Below are positions 33,988 through 43,817 of a DNA stretch of 64,000 nt, piece by piece. This DNA is from JANQJA01 sp965267485 (GTDB taxonomy: Bacteria > Pseudomonadota > Gammaproteobacteria > Pseudomonadales > Azotimanducaceae). Numbering within the stretch: position 1 is the stretch's first letter; each line of letters starts with the position of its first letter. The stretch spans positions 2,542,001 to 2,606,000 of the forward strand of contig OZ254080.1 in assembly GCA_965267485.1 (NCBI GenBank), written 5' to 3'. The translations under genes were made by a program, and so were the position numbers. The notes beneath the pieces are model-generated. The model ran no database searches and was not told the origin of the DNA. It saw only the letters and a list, made by a program, of their open reading frames with translations.

Positions 33988-34295
33988 GCCTCATCGACAA
34001 GCCTTGCGACCTCGTCCCGCGTGTAGAAGGTCCCATCGCGGACGAAACCACAAATGATAGAGTCCCGGAGCTGAACGACCCCGCCTTCGGTATCGCTGGT
34101 TTCGGCCCACTCCGGCGGCAGCCAGGTAATCACATGCATTGTGGCGGGCGAGCCATCGGCCATGCGTGCGAGTTCGACACGGCCTGTGGCGTCATCCCGG
34201 AACGCGGGCAGAAAGCCTGCCCGGCGGTTGTTCTTGCTGACACCTGCGGTGCCTTCGTAATCGCGGTTCTGCTGACAGATTTCCTGCTGATTCAT
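33984..34295 (-). CDS. Hypothetical protein (about 103 residues)
   Basis: A soluble, mixed-charge protein with no domain I recognise. MNQQEICQQNRDYEGTAGVS precedes a segment with beta-like sequence (HVITWLPPEWAETSD, LRDSIICGFVRDGTFYTRDE) and an acidic tail. ATG at 34295 has GAGGG five to six bases upstream, which supports it as a real gene; an in-frame start at 34313 has none. It overlaps the GST gene by four bases at the tail. Confidence 0.5.
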   Translation of the reverse strand: MNQQEICQQNRDYEGTAGVSKNNRRAGFLPAFRDDATGRVELARMADGSPATMHVITWLPPEWAETSDTEGGVVQLRDSIICGFVRDGTFYTRDEVARLVDEA

Positions 34296-34441
34296 ACCGG
34301 CCCTCGACGACACGGTGATGTTGTTGCTGAATAGGGAGCATCATCCGTGCCAGATCGTAAGCCTTTGATTTATATAGGTTCAGCAAAGCTGCGATTGGCG
34401 AATTACGGCAATAATCTGACGTATCCGGGCAATCGGCGGCG

Positions 34442-36820
34442 CTAACGCGCCGCCGGCGAAAGTTCGATCACCCGGCTGGCATGGGCGTCTACCTTGTCGC
34501 GCGAGAAGTACATCGGGAAGTAATCGCCCGTATTCCAGCGCTCGAACAGATCGTCGTAGTGCGGGCTTCGCGGGTCACCGGACTGGCCCGGCGTGTTGGT
34601 GCCGACGGCGCTGTCCCAGTCCGCGGTATCCACGATCATGCGAAAGCTCGCGCCCGAACGCTGGGTTTCGCCATGGTTGGCGTTGAGGGTATTGCCGGCG
34701 CCGCCGCGGGGCAGCGGCCCGAGATCGATGCGTGCTCGCATCTCATCGTCAACAAGATGTGATAGCGGGTGACGAATCTCTGTCTGATGGGTCGCACCGT
34801 ATCGCCAGCGGGAGGAATCTTCGCCCTGTTCCTGCGCCAGCTTGTCGAGCGCGGCTCGCAGTTCACCCAGCAACATGCGATCACGCCCCCGTACCGGATT
34901 CCTGCCGAAGACGAACGCCGGCGGCTCGACCATCCATTCCCGCAGCTTGATCGTGTTGACGACGCTCTGCTCGGGCACCAGCGTGTCGTTGAGCCTCGCC
35001 AGCAGCATCGCTTCCCAACGGTCGTACAGTGCCGCAGCCGCACTTTCGCGATCCAGCTGGTAGTCCCACCCTTCGAACAGACGCCTCGCCTCCCGGGGCA
35101 TGCGCAAACCGGCGGCGATGGGCACGAGGGCCGCCGCGGTCATCGACTTGTTGTCATACTGCAGGCGCATTGAGTCGGCCACCGTATGGTTCTGCGCCTG
35201 ACTCAGCACCTCATGCAAACGCATCGCCCGGGTCGGGTCGCTGTAGAAGTCCGCGAAGATGTTCGGATAGCTTTCGGGGACGTTGTTGTGATTCGCCGTC
35301 CCGTAGTAGCCCTCGGCCGGATTCTCGAGATGCGGCATCGCCGTAATGGGCACCAGGCCATGCCATTCATAGTCACCGTTGCCGGGCACCGGCAACCTGC
35401 CCGCCCAGCCAAAGCGGATGGGCGTAAAGCCGACTGCCTGCCAGCCGATGTTGCCGTACTTGTCGGCCCAGACCATATTCTCGCCGGGCAGCCCGGAGTA
35501 GCCGCACGCCTCGCGGAACTCTTCCCAGGACGTCGCCTGGTCCATGCGCAGGCTCGCCAGATACGGCGCCGCGCCCTGTTCCAGCCAGACCGCGCGCATG
35601 GCCCACGCGCGATGGCTATCGGGGTCTTCCTTCAGTACCGGCCCATGAACCGTGTACTTGAGCGTCACCGCTCGCCCCCCTTCACCGCGAACCTCGATGA
35701 CGTCCTGCTCGACCTCCATGTCGCGCCAAGCGCCCTGGTACCAGTACTGGTCGGGATTCCCGGGATTGGTGCGATACACATAGAGATCTTCCTGATCGAT
35801 CCGAAAGACCGTGAGCCCCCAGGCGCCGTGCTCGTTATGACCGATCGACACACCGGGCAGCACGGGTTCGCCGCCACCAATGACGTTCCAGCCCGGCGCG
35901 TTGAGGTGCACCATGTAGCGGAGTGACGGATTCTCGATACGGCGGTGGGGATCGTTGGCCATGATCGGCTTGCCGCTCGCGGTGCGGCTGCCCGCGATCA
36001 CCCAGTTGTTGCTGCCGAGCGAAGGATTGAACGGATCATCTGCCGCCAGCGGTGCATTGAGGTGCGGCAAGCGCGCCATCGCAGCCTCGTCAGCCGAGGC
36101 AAGGTCACCGGCGTCGAATGCCGGCGGCGTCCGCGAAGCGGTGTAGTCTGCCATGAGCGAGCGATCGAGCCCCTCCAGGGACACGCCGGGCACCGGCTTC
36201 AGATACGGCTCGCGCTCGAACGCGAGCAACTGCGCGGTACGCGCCTCGCCAATCTCGTTGATCAGTTCGGCAAGCATGAGTTCGGTGGAGATGCCGCCGG
36301 TGAGCGCGTTGTGGCGCGACAGCACGATCTCCGGTGACCAGTCCCCTGGCTCAATGCCCAGCAGACCGAACTCGAAGGGCAGCAGCAACGGGTCTTCGCG
36401 CGTCAACGCGATGTAGGCGTTGACGCCCGCCACAAACGCCGTAACGATCTCGATGCCATCCTCATGGTAGTGCGCCATCTCGGCCTCGATGTCGCCGCGG
36501 TACCGTAGCAGCCTTGCACCGCGATCATGGGCGAACGCCTTCTCGCCCTGGATTTCAGCCAGTGTGCCCGTGGCGCGGCGACGCCACATCTCGAACTGGA
36601 ACAGGCGATCCCGCGCGGCGTTCCAGCCCTGGGCGAAGAACAGGTCGTGCTGGTTGTCCGCGTAGATGTGCGAGACGCCCCAGTCGTCGGTCACGATGGT
36701 CACGGGCGCACGGAGACCATCGGCAGCAAGACGTTCAGTTTCGCTTGCGTGCAGCGACGCGTTGACTGACACAGTGAACAGGGCGAGCACGATCATGGGT
36801 GCGAACAGGTAACGTCGCAT
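34442..36820 (-). CDS. Penicillin acylase family N-terminal-nucleophile amidase, exported
   Basis: About 792 residues with a signal peptide (MRRYLFAPMIVLALFTVSVN). The alpha part is recognised by VTIVTDDWGVSHIYADNQHD. The processing site and nucleophile are NPSLGSNNWVIAG, with Ser270 after the cleavage, followed by IMANDPHRRIENPS and GHNEHGAWGLTVFR. It is longer than the member at 16537-18696 and differs from it in the spacer and beta chain, so the two are unlikely to be recent duplicates. Likely periplasmic amidase; N-acyl-homoserine lactone or other N-acyl amides are possible substrates. ATG at 36820 places the signal peptide correctly. Confidence 0.88.
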   Translation of the reverse strand: MRRYLFAPMIVLALFTVSVNASLHASETERLAADGLRAPVTIVTDDWGVSHIYADNQHDLFFAQGWNAARDRLFQFEMWRRRATGTLAEIQGEKAFAHDRGARLLRYRGDIEAEMAHYHEDGIEIVTAFVAGVNAYIALTREDPLLLPFEFGLLGIEPGDWSPEIVLSRHNALTGGISTELMLAELINEIGEARTAQLLAFEREPYLKPVPGVSLEGLDRSLMADYTASRTPPAFDAGDLASADEAAMARLPHLNAPLAADDPFNPSLGSNNWVIAGSRTASGKPIMANDPHRRIENPSLRYMVHLNAPGWNVIGGGEPVLPGVSIGHNEHGAWGLTVFRIDQEDLYVYRTNPGNPDQYWYQGAWRDMEVEQDVIEVRGEGGRAVTLKYTVHGPVLKEDPDSHRAWAMRAVWLEQGAAPYLASLRMDQATSWEEFREACGYSGLPGENMVWADKYGNIGWQAVGFTPIRFGWAGRLPVPGNGDYEWHGLVPITAMPHLENPAEGYYGTANHNNVPESYPNIFADFYSDPTRAMRLHEVLSQAQNHTVADSMRLQYDNKSMTAAALVPIAAGLRMPREARRLFEGWDYQLDRESAAAALYDRWEAMLLARLNDTLVPEQSVVNTIKLREWMVEPPAFVFGRNPVRGRDRMLLGELRAALDKLAQEQGEDSSRWRYGATHQTEIRHPLSHLVDDEMRARIDLGPLPRGGAGNTLNANHGETQRSGASFRMIVDTADWDSAVGTNTPGQSGDPRSPHYDDLFERWNTGDYFPMYFSRDKVDAHASRVIELSPAAR

Positions 36821-36903
36821 CGGTTCCCTCTCTTGATTCGGATGGATGCTACCCTTTATGCCTAAGTTATAGTGGGCGCTCAACCCTGAACCGAGCGATC
36901 GAT

Positions 36904-37593
36904 ATGAAACTCTACACCGGCAATCTCAGCCCCTACTCTGCCAAAGTCCGCCTGCAGATCTACGCAATGGGGCTCGACAATATCGATTTCGAACTGCCGA
37001 TGAGCTTTTATCTCGGCAAGCTCGCCGAGGTGTCCCCGATCGGTCGCATTCCGGTGCTCGAAGTCGAGGGCGACATCATTCCCGAATCAGAAGTGATCGC
37101 CGAGTATCTCGACGAGATGTATCCGGATCGCGCACTACTCGGCAAGACTCCGCGAGAGCGCGCCAACGTCCGCCTGCTGTCGCGCATTGCGGACATCTAC
37201 CTGATGAACAACATCTTCATGGCGCTGCCGCAGCTGAACCGCGAGTCCCGGAACGACGAGATCCGCGATCTGTTCATGAAGCAGGTCAGGCGCGGCATGG
37301 GCGCGCTCGACAAACATCTGGCCGACGCTGAATTCGCCGCGGGCGACAGCCTGACGCGCGCGGACTGCACACTCGTACCGGCGCTGTGGATGTGCCAGAA
37401 CACGGTGCCCCGATTCGATGTCGACAACCCGATTACCGGCACTGCGCGCGTCGAACCCTACTGGCAGCGCATTCAGCAGCACGAACTGGCCGCCCGCGTA
37501 CTCGCCGAAATGGATCAGGGGATGAAGGAGCGGCTCGACGGTACCGAGCGAAAACGGATCGACGAAGCCATCGCGAAGGGCAAGGCAGGCTGA
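36904..37593 (+). CDS. Glutathione S-transferase family protein
   Basis: About 229 residues. MKLYTGNLSPYSAKVRLQIY starts a GST thioredoxin fold, followed by IGRIPVLEVEGDIIPESEVI with the cis-Pro and the SE pair that binds glutathione, then a helical domain ending FAAGDSLTRADCTLVPAL. It is divergent from the second penicillin acylase across about 83 bases. ATG at 36904 matches the family start; an upstream frame to 36799 has no support. Confidence 0.87.
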   Translation: MKLYTGNLSPYSAKVRLQIYAMGLDNIDFELPMSFYLGKLAEVSPIGRIPVLEVEGDIIPESEVIAEYLDEMYPDRALLGKTPRERANVRLLSRIADIYLMNNIFMALPQLNRESRNDEIRDLFMKQVRRGMGALDKHLADAEFAAGDSLTRADCTLVPALWMCQNTVPRFDVDNPITGTARVEPYWQRIQQHELAARVLAEMDQGMKERLDGTERKRIDEAIAKGKAG

Positions 37594-37599
37594 TTCCCG

Positions 37600-38028
37600 T
37601 CAGTCGAGCTCGAGCGGCGGCTGCCCTTCCCGTTCCCGCAGCCAGTCAATCGTGCGGCGCACCTGCCGGCGCCGCACGAGCCAGCGCTCGCAGGCGAACT
37701 TGCCCGGAAAGTCCATCAGCAGCAGTCCGGCAAGCATGGTCAGCAGCCCCTGTCCGGGCAGCAGCAGCAGGATCAATCCCACGAGCAGAAACATGAGGCC
37801 GAGCAGGTTCTTGATCAGGTCGACAACCGGCCTGACCGGTGCCGGAAACATCTCGAGGTAGCGCCGGTGGCGTCGCGCCTCGTCGTCGATGAAATAGTTG
37901 GACGGCATTCTCGCGACGACGCGTGCGCCAACGGTCATCATCACGATGACCGTGACGATCGAGCCGAGCGACAATACCAGCAGGACACCGGCGTACCGGT
38001 CGGCGGCCGTTGCCAGCGTCTCGATCAT
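37600..38028 (-). CDS. Small inner-membrane protein, PGPGW-like
   Basis: About 142 residues. One helix near the N-terminus (AGVLLVLSLGSIVTVIVMMTV), a cytosolic loop (IDDEARRHRRYLEMFPAP), then two close helices around LLLPGQGLLTMLAGLLLMDF, which resembles the PGPGW membrane family motif. The tail is very basic (RWLVRRRQVRRTIDWLRERE). Function is unknown. It follows the EEP nuclease by 10 bases and is probably cotranscribed. Confidence 0.72.
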   Translation of the reverse strand: MIETLATAADRYAGVLLVLSLGSIVTVIVMMTVGARVVARMPSNYFIDDEARRHRRYLEMFPAPVRPVVDLIKNLLGLMFLLVGLILLLLPGQGLLTMLAGLLLMDFPGKFACERWLVRRRQVRRTIDWLREREGQPPLELD

Positions 38029-38038
38029 AAGGGCTCGT

Positions 38039-38833
38039 TCACGAGGAGAGCGCGACCGTGCCCGCTTCCGCCTCGAATTCAACCAGCACGGGACGATGAT
38101 CCGAGACGTACACCGGCAGCACTTCGGTGCGAATCACGGGAAACCGGTTGGGCATGAACACGAAGTCGATGGTCCGGGTCGGGAACACCGCCGGGAACGT
38201 GCGCGCTTTCTCGGGCATCAGCGTGTAATGCCGGTCGCTTTCGAGGTATTCGAACAGTCGATGCACCGCATCGCCCGCCCGACTGGCGGGGCAATTGAAG
38301 TCACCACAGATGATCGGCTGCAGCCGGTGGCCGCCTGGCGCCGCCCGGGACTCGAGGAAGTCGATGACCTGGTCGATCTGCTCCACACGGCGCCACTTCG
38401 AGCGAAAGTCCAGATGCAGGTTCATCACGGGAATCACAGCACCGTGAATGTCCACCTCCGCATACATGAAACCCTTGCCACCGAGTTGCACCTGGCTGAA
38501 AGGCTGGTTATGGCGCGTGCTGATCGGGAACCTCGAGAGCAATGCGTTGCCATAATTGAGACTCTGGCGCCCGGGGCGCACATTGTTGAGCCCGATGTAG
38601 CTGTGGTGATAGGGAGTATCCTGCCGTATCACCTCGACAAGGTTGATATTCTTGTTCCAGTAGGAGTCCTCATCGACCTCCTGCATGGCCACGAAGTCGA
38701 CTTCCGCGTCGGTGAGCACTTTTGTAATCTTCTTGAGGTTGCGCTCGATATATCGCGCAGAGTGCAGACCCTGATAAAGGCTGAGTCCACGACCATGAGC
38801 AATATTGAACGTAATGAGACGCACGCGGGCCAT
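38039..38833 (-). CDS. Endonuclease/exonuclease/phosphatase family protein
   Basis: About 264 residues. EEP motifs are RLITFNIAHGRG (Asn), DFVAMQEVDEDSYW with the metal Glu, VMNLHLDFRS with the catalytic His, ICGDFNCPA with Asp/Asn, and YVSDHRPVLVEFE with the final Asp-His. The enzyme could be a nuclease, an inositol-phosphate or sphingomyelin-type phosphodiesterase. Its ATG at 38833 is divergent from the PLD-family gene start at 38858 (24-base gap), a combination also seen in membrane-lipid loci. Confidence 0.85.
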   Translation of the reverse strand: MARVRLITFNIAHGRGLSLYQGLHSARYIERNLKKITKVLTDAEVDFVAMQEVDEDSYWNKNINLVEVIRQDTPYHHSYIGLNNVRPGRQSLNYGNALLSRFPISTRHNQPFSQVQLGGKGFMYAEVDIHGAVIPVMNLHLDFRSKWRRVEQIDQVIDFLESRAAPGGHRLQPIICGDFNCPASRAGDAVHRLFEYLESDRHYTLMPEKARTFPAVFPTRTIDFVFMPNRFPVIRTEVLPVYVSDHRPVLVEFEAEAGTVALSS

Positions 38834-38857
38834 CCGCTGAATATTGCCTGAAACCGG

Positions 38858-40285
38858 ATGCCGTATACCACCGTTCATCGAGGTCCCCTCGCGCCGGTCT
38901 ACCGGGCGATGGGTTACGTCGACTTCCGTTCGCTGCCGGAGGGCATCAACTTTGCCGGCGGCATCCATCCCACATCCGATATCCGGTTTCTCTCGGACTC
39001 GACCTGGATTGACGATGAGGGCCAGCGCCAGCTTGACCAGGCGATCTTCGATGAAGTCCTGCGCATGATCGCCGGTGCGCGGCGCCTGATCCTCCTCGAC
39101 ATGTTCTTGTTCAACGACCTGCTCATGCGTGAGGAAGCGCCGGTGCGGCCGCTGACGCGGGAGATGACCGACGCCCTCATCCAGCAGCGGAACCGCCATC
39201 CGGAGATCGAAATCATCTTCATTACCGACCCCATCAATACCGGCTGGGGCGGTCTCCCCGCGCCGTGGTTCGATGAAATGCGCGCCGCCGGCATCAAGGT
39301 CGTCTTCACCGAGCTTGATTGTCTGCGTGATTCGAGCCCCGTCTACTCGTTCTTCTGGCGCGCCTTTATCAAACCGTTCGGCAACCGGCTGGGCGGGCTC
39401 GTACCCAATCCGTTTGGTCCCGGGCGGATCACGCTGCGCACCCTGCTCAATATTCCCAACATGAAGGCGAATCACCGCAAGACGCTGCTCGCCGACGATG
39501 GTGATACGTGGCGAGGCATCGTGACGAGCGCCAACCCGCACGATGCGAGTTTTGCCCACCGCAACACGGCGATTGCCTTCAGCGGCCCTGCTGTGGCGGA
39601 TCTCTATCTTACCGAGGTTGCCAACCTGCTGATGTCGGGGGCCGAGCCGCCTGCAATCGCAGTGAACGCCAGTGGCGGCGAAGCCGATGCCGATGCCGAA
39701 ACGACCCTCCAGGTGCTCACCGAGGGGCGCATCAAGGAGAGCGTGCTCGACGTCATCGACCATGCCATGCCCGGCGATGCGCTTCGCATGATGCTGTTCT
39801 ATCTCGCCGACCGGGAGACACTGTCGGCCATCAACAAGGCGAGCCGGCGCGGTGTGGATGTGCGAATCGTGCTCGACCCGGCGAAAGATGCGTTCGGCTG
39901 GTCGAAGAGCGGCATCCCCAATCGGCCCGTCGCGTATCGACTCGTCAAACGCGGCGTCCATATTCGCTGGGCCGATACGCGCGGGGAGCAATGTCACACC
40001 AAGATGCTGATCGCCGAGCACGCCGACGGTACCGCGTGCGTCATTCAGGGCTCCGCCAACTTTACGCGCCGCAACATGAACAACTTCAATCTCGAGACCG
40101 ACGTGCGCGTCGACGGGCCCCGGTCTGCGGCCCCCATCGCTGACGCGATCGAGCACTTCGAGGATGCCTGGAGCAATCGGCGTGGCCGCCAGCTGTCGGT
40201 GGACTATTCTGTCTATAAAGAGCGTTCAACACTGCAGCACTGGCTGTACTGGTTCATGGAGAAAACGGGCATCAGCACGTTCTGA
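38858..40285 (+). CDS. Phospholipase D-family protein (cardiolipin synthase-like)
   Basis: A 475-residue protein with two HKD-type sites. The first is degenerate, NMKANHRKTLLADDGDTWR with GIVTSANPHDAS; the second is canonical, QCHTKMLIAEHADGT with GSANFTRRNMNNFN. It lacks a membrane segment at the N-terminus, unlike many cardiolipin synthases. Transphosphatidylation or phosphodiester hydrolysis of membrane lipids is likely. It starts 24 bases from the divergent EEP gene and precedes the P450 gene by 49 bases. Confidence 0.85.
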   Translation: MPYTTVHRGPLAPVYRAMGYVDFRSLPEGINFAGGIHPTSDIRFLSDSTWIDDEGQRQLDQAIFDEVLRMIAGARRLILLDMFLFNDLLMREEAPVRPLTREMTDALIQQRNRHPEIEIIFITDPINTGWGGLPAPWFDEMRAAGIKVVFTELDCLRDSSPVYSFFWRAFIKPFGNRLGGLVPNPFGPGRITLRTLLNIPNMKANHRKTLLADDGDTWRGIVTSANPHDASFAHRNTAIAFSGPAVADLYLTEVANLLMSGAEPPAIAVNASGGEADADAETTLQVLTEGRIKESVLDVIDHAMPGDALRMMLFYLADRETLSAINKASRRGVDVRIVLDPAKDAFGWSKSGIPNRPVAYRLVKRGVHIRWADTRGEQCHTKMLIAEHADGTACVIQGSANFTRRNMNNFNLETDVRVDGPRSAAPIADAIEHFEDAWSNRRGRQLSVDYSVYKERSTLQHWLYWFMEKTGISTF

Positions 40286-40334
40286 GCCCGATTCGTTTCG
40301 TGCTACGCTAACTGCATCAATGGAGGGATTGATC

Positions 40335-41648
40335 ATGAGTGAAGCCGTCGACACCGAGCAGAAAACCCCGCCGCGCTTTCGCAGCGTATTCCTTTCAGAC
40401 GAGGCGCCGCCTGTCATCGAGGATCCGTATGCGGTGCCAGTCGAGGACATCAACCCCGTCGACCCGCGGCTCTTCCAGCGGGAGATGTTCTGGGAACACT
40501 TTCGCCGCTTGCGCAAGGAAGACCCGGTTCATCTGAACGAGCTTCACAACACCGGGCGCTACTGGTCGATCACGAAATTCGAGGACATTATGTGGGTCGA
40601 CAAGAACCACGACCTGTTCTCGTCGGCACACGGCATCGCACTGGGCCCGAAGATTGGCTACGAGCCCCATCCGGAAGAACTGAACACACAAAGCTTCATC
40701 GCGATGGACCCGCCCGAACACGATCTGCAGCGGGCCACGGTGAGCGGCGTCGTCGCCCCGCCCAATCTGGCGAAGATGGAGCCGCTGATTCGCGAGCGAA
40801 CACGAGACGTACTCGACAATCTGCCCGTGGGTGAACCGTTCAACTGGGTCGACCGCGTCTCGATCGAGCTGACCACACGCATGCTGGCGACGCTGTTCGA
40901 CTTTCCGTTTGAAGAGCGACGCAAGCTGACGCGATGGTCAGATGTGGCGACCGCGCCGCCCGGTACCGGCATCGTCGATACCCACGAGCAGCGGCGCGCA
41001 GAACTGCTCGACTGCCTCAACCACTTCACGAAACTGTGGAACGAGCGCGTGAACGAGCCGCCCAAACCCGATCTCATCTCGATGCTCGCCCACGGCGAGG
41101 ACACGAAAGACATGGATCCGATGCAGTACCTCGGCAATCTGATCCTGCTGATCGTCGGCGGCAACGATACGACCCGCAATTCGATGAGCGCGGGCGTGCT
41201 TGCAATGAACCGCAACCCGGCCGAATACGACAAACTGCGCGCGGATACATCATTGATTCCGAACATGGTCAGCGAAATCATCCGCTACCACACGCCCCTG
41301 CCCTACATGCGCCGAACCGCCAACGAGGATATCGAGCTGCGCGGCAAGACCATCAGGCAGGGAGACCAGGTGCTCATGTGGTACATCTCTGGCAATCGCG
41401 ACGAAGACGTGATCGACCGGCCTGACGAGTTCCTGATCGACCGCCCCAAGGCGCGCCATCACCTCTCATTCGGCTTCGGCATCCATCGCTGTATGGGTAA
41501 CCGGCTGGCCGAGATGCAGCTACGCATCCTGTGGGAAGAGCTCATGCCCCGCTTCCGCCACGTCGAAGTCGTCGGCGAGCCGCAGCGACTGCTATCGAGT
41601 TTCATTCGCGGCATCACCGACATGCCGGTGGTCGTTCACCCGCACTAG
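40335..41648 (+). CDS. Cytochrome P450, CYP153-like
   Basis: About 437 residues. I-helix motif LLIVGGNDTTRNSMSAGVLA, ExxR in VSEIIRYHTPLPYMRRTA, heme Cys in FGFGIHRCMGNRLAEMQ. Phrases such as FIAMDPPEHDLQRATVSGVV and TRMLATLFDFPFEERRKLTR match the CYP153 alkane and fatty-acid terminal hydroxylases as I remember them. Such soluble P450s oxidise the end carbon of alkanes or related chains, using ferredoxin and ferredoxin reductase; neither partner gene is in the window. ATG at 40335 has a GGAGGG site. A second CYP153-like gene is at 47705-49024. Confidence 0.88.
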   Translation: MSEAVDTEQKTPPRFRSVFLSDEAPPVIEDPYAVPVEDINPVDPRLFQREMFWEHFRRLRKEDPVHLNELHNTGRYWSITKFEDIMWVDKNHDLFSSAHGIALGPKIGYEPHPEELNTQSFIAMDPPEHDLQRATVSGVVAPPNLAKMEPLIRERTRDVLDNLPVGEPFNWVDRVSIELTTRMLATLFDFPFEERRKLTRWSDVATAPPGTGIVDTHEQRRAELLDCLNHFTKLWNERVNEPPKPDLISMLAHGEDTKDMDPMQYLGNLILLIVGGNDTTRNSMSAGVLAMNRNPAEYDKLRADTSLIPNMVSEIIRYHTPLPYMRRTANEDIELRGKTIRQGDQVLMWYISGNRDEDVIDRPDEFLIDRPKARHHLSFGFGIHRCMGNRLAEMQLRILWEELMPRFRHVEVVGEPQRLLSSFIRGITDMPVVVHPH

Positions 41649-43048
41649 CGGCCGAACAGGGCGCGGCGCATCACGTGGTAGATGACATTCTGCTCCATGA
41701 CGCCGCTGACCCACTGGCTGCCCGGCCCGGTTGCATAGACCGGCACGTCGGCACCGCCATGGGTTTCCATCGCGAGTGGCACCGTCGCTTCCTGCAGATA
41801 GTCATCCGCCGCGGTATCGACGTCCGTCAGATCCGGCCGCGGTGATTCGAGCGATTCCGGCGCACGATAGCCCGGCCCGTTCGCATAGGACAGCGTCGTG
41901 TAGGGATGGTCATGTTCATCATCGCCGGCCATGCCCAGGATTGGATTGCCTCGGCCCGGATAGCCGGCCATTGCGAGCGTGTGGCCGTGGTCAGCGGTCA
42001 CGATGATCAGCGTGTCGTCATCGACGAGTTCCGATGCCCGCCGGATCGCGTTACTGAATTCGATCGTCTCGGTCAGCGCGCGCTTGGCATTGGTCGCGTG
42101 GTGGCCGTGGTCAATACGGCCTGATTCGATCATCAGGAAGTATCCCTTCCGATGACCCGCAACGCGTTCAATCGCCGCCTCTGTGATGGCTGTCAGTGAC
42201 GGCTGTTCACTGGTGCGGTCGATCTCGTAGTCCATGTGGGAGTTGCCGAACAGGCCCAGCACCTGCCTCGTTTCCGGTGCCAGGCTCGCGAGTTCGTCTG
42301 CCGTGCGAACGACAGCGGCGCCATCCCGGGCCGCCCACTCGGCAACCAGATCACGGCCGTCAGGGCGCATGCTTGCCGCGAACATCGGATAGCCGCCACC
42401 GAGTGCGACCTCGAGACCATCCCCGTACGGAAAATCGATCAGCTGGCTGGCGACGTCGGCGCAACCCCTTTTGCCCTCACGTTCCATGCTGCGCTCGATG
42501 ACGTGGGCGTAAAGGCTGGCGGGTGTTGCGTGCGTCAGCCGGGCGGTCGAGACGACACCGGTCGCAAGGCCGCGCATCTCGGCTTCCTCGAGAATCGTCG
42601 TGAGCTTGCCCGCCTCACACGTGTCGTCAGTGCCCGCGGTTTCATCCATGGAGATCACGCGAAAGCGCGTCTTGACGCCGGTCACCATGGCCGTGGCCGT
42701 CGATGCGGAATCGGTCACCTGGCGGTCGACGGCGTACGTCTTCGAGAAAGCCGTGGCCGGAAAGGTCTCGAAACTGAGCAGATTCTCCTCTCCGGGCTCA
42801 CCCTTCATCTGGCCCTCGAGGATGCGGGCTGCCGTTACGGTCGTCAGGCTCATGCCGTCGCCGATGAACAGGATCACGTTTTTTGCACGACGCTTGCCAC
42901 GCGTTTGTCGCTGGCGCTGGTCGACGTAGGCGGCACCCGCCTGATACCAGGTTTCAGCAGCTTCTGAACGATTGGCGGCGACGGCGTCAGTGGTCAGCAG
43001 GATCGAAAGGACGGCGATGAACAGAACGGGAACAACAGGCATAAACAA
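41645..43048 (-). CDS. phoA: Alkaline phosphatase, exported
   Basis: A 467-residue secreted enzyme with a signal peptide (MFMPVVPVLFIAVLSILLTT). Metal and catalytic motifs: NVILFIGDGMSLTT with the first Asp, TDSASTATAMVTGVKT with the nucleophile Ser, MIESGRIDHGHHATNAK and IIVTADHGHTLAM. It hydrolyses phosphomonoesters in the periplasm, normally under phosphate starvation; no Pho box is obvious upstream. It overlaps the P450 end by four bases (convergent). The phoA symbol is by family resemblance only. Confidence 0.85.
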   Translation of the reverse strand: MFMPVVPVLFIAVLSILLTTDAVAANRSEAAETWYQAGAAYVDQRQRQTRGKRRAKNVILFIGDGMSLTTVTAARILEGQMKGEPGEENLLSFETFPATAFSKTYAVDRQVTDSASTATAMVTGVKTRFRVISMDETAGTDDTCEAGKLTTILEEAEMRGLATGVVSTARLTHATPASLYAHVIERSMEREGKRGCADVASQLIDFPYGDGLEVALGGGYPMFAASMRPDGRDLVAEWAARDGAAVVRTADELASLAPETRQVLGLFGNSHMDYEIDRTSEQPSLTAITEAAIERVAGHRKGYFLMIESGRIDHGHHATNAKRALTETIEFSNAIRRASELVDDDTLIIVTADHGHTLAMAGYPGRGNPILGMAGDDEHDHPYTTLSYANGPGYRAPESLESPRPDLTDVDTAADDYLQEATVPLAMETHGGADVPVYATGPGSQWVSGVMEQNVIYHVMRRALFGR

Positions 43049-43122
43049 CTCCTCCGGAAGCCGGCAAGCCTAGGCGATGACCTTTAAGGGCAGATAAAGA
43101 GCGGTGCGATTTCAGACGGAAG

Positions 43123-43731
43123 TCATGCGCCGAATGCGCCATCCAGTTCATTGGCGCGATCGTAGGCTTCCCGGCTGGTGGCGCGCTCCGCGTACGCCAG
43201 GAAGGCATCGCGCTTAGGCAGCGTATTGAACTGAACGCCCCAGGCAACCTGGCTTCCGACGTAGACGTCGGCGGCCGTGAAGGACTCACCGGTAATGAAG
43301 TCCCATCGGCTCACTGCCTGCTCGAGGACATCGACGGTCAGATCGTAGGTTCCGTAACCCGCCGTCCGCGCCTGCTCTGCCGTCGTCTCGAAGCCAAGCG
43401 AACGATTGCTGACAGCCGATTCCAGCGGGCCGGCCGCAAAGAACAGCCAGCGATAGTAGTCCGCACGCTGGTCCAGCGGCGGTGCCATTCCCGCTTCGGG
43501 AAACGCATCAGCCAGGTAAGCGCAGATCGCGGCGCATTCGGTCACCACGTTTGAGCCGTGCGTGATGGCCGGCACCTTCCCCATCGGGTTGATCGCCAGA
43601 TACTCCGGCCCCTTCATGGTGGTCTCATAGTCCAGGATCACGGTCTCGTAAGGTTCGCCGATCTCCTCAAGCATCCAGCGAATGATTCGGCCCCGCGACA
43701 TCGGGTTGGTATAAAACGTCAGTTCAGCCAT
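43123..43731 (-). CDS. Glutathione S-transferase
   Basis: A 202-residue GST. MAELTFYTNPMSRGRIIRWM gives the G-site Ser/Arg, YLAINPMGKVPAITHGSNVV has the cis-Pro, and TECAAICAYLADAFP the second glutathione contact. The C-terminal domain includes WDFITGESFTAADVYVGSQV with the N-capping box. It resembles bacterial beta- or nu-like GSTs. Divergent from OsmC (about 86 bases), which suggests shared electrophile or peroxide stress responses. Confidence 0.9.
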   Translation of the reverse strand: MAELTFYTNPMSRGRIIRWMLEEIGEPYETVILDYETTMKGPEYLAINPMGKVPAITHGSNVVTECAAICAYLADAFPEAGMAPPLDQRADYYRWLFFAAGPLESAVSNRSLGFETTAEQARTAGYGTYDLTVDVLEQAVSRWDFITGESFTAADVYVGSQVAWGVQFNTLPKRDAFLAYAERATSREAYDRANELDGAFGA

Positions 43732-43817
43732 CAGTTTGCGCTCCTCTCCTGTCCCATGTCAGGGAATCGTTCGGGCCATCATAGCTATACTTTGGCATCG
43801 TTTCCCGGGAGGTTTTC

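Noticed and set aside
34192..34386. 64-residue minus-strand open frame
   Set aside because: It overlaps the better supported hypothetical gene 33984-34295 in another frame and has no recognisable feature.
34296..34441. Possible small RNA or gene in the AT-rich gap after the second penicillin acylase
   Set aside because: No clear promoter-terminator pair or coding frame; it only looks like a regulatory or spacer region.
38834..40156. Long minus-strand open frame extending the EEP nuclease to 705 residues
   Set aside because: The extra ~440 residues are antisense to the PLD-family gene; the EEP motif starts at the ATG at 38833 and the upstream part has no family sequence.
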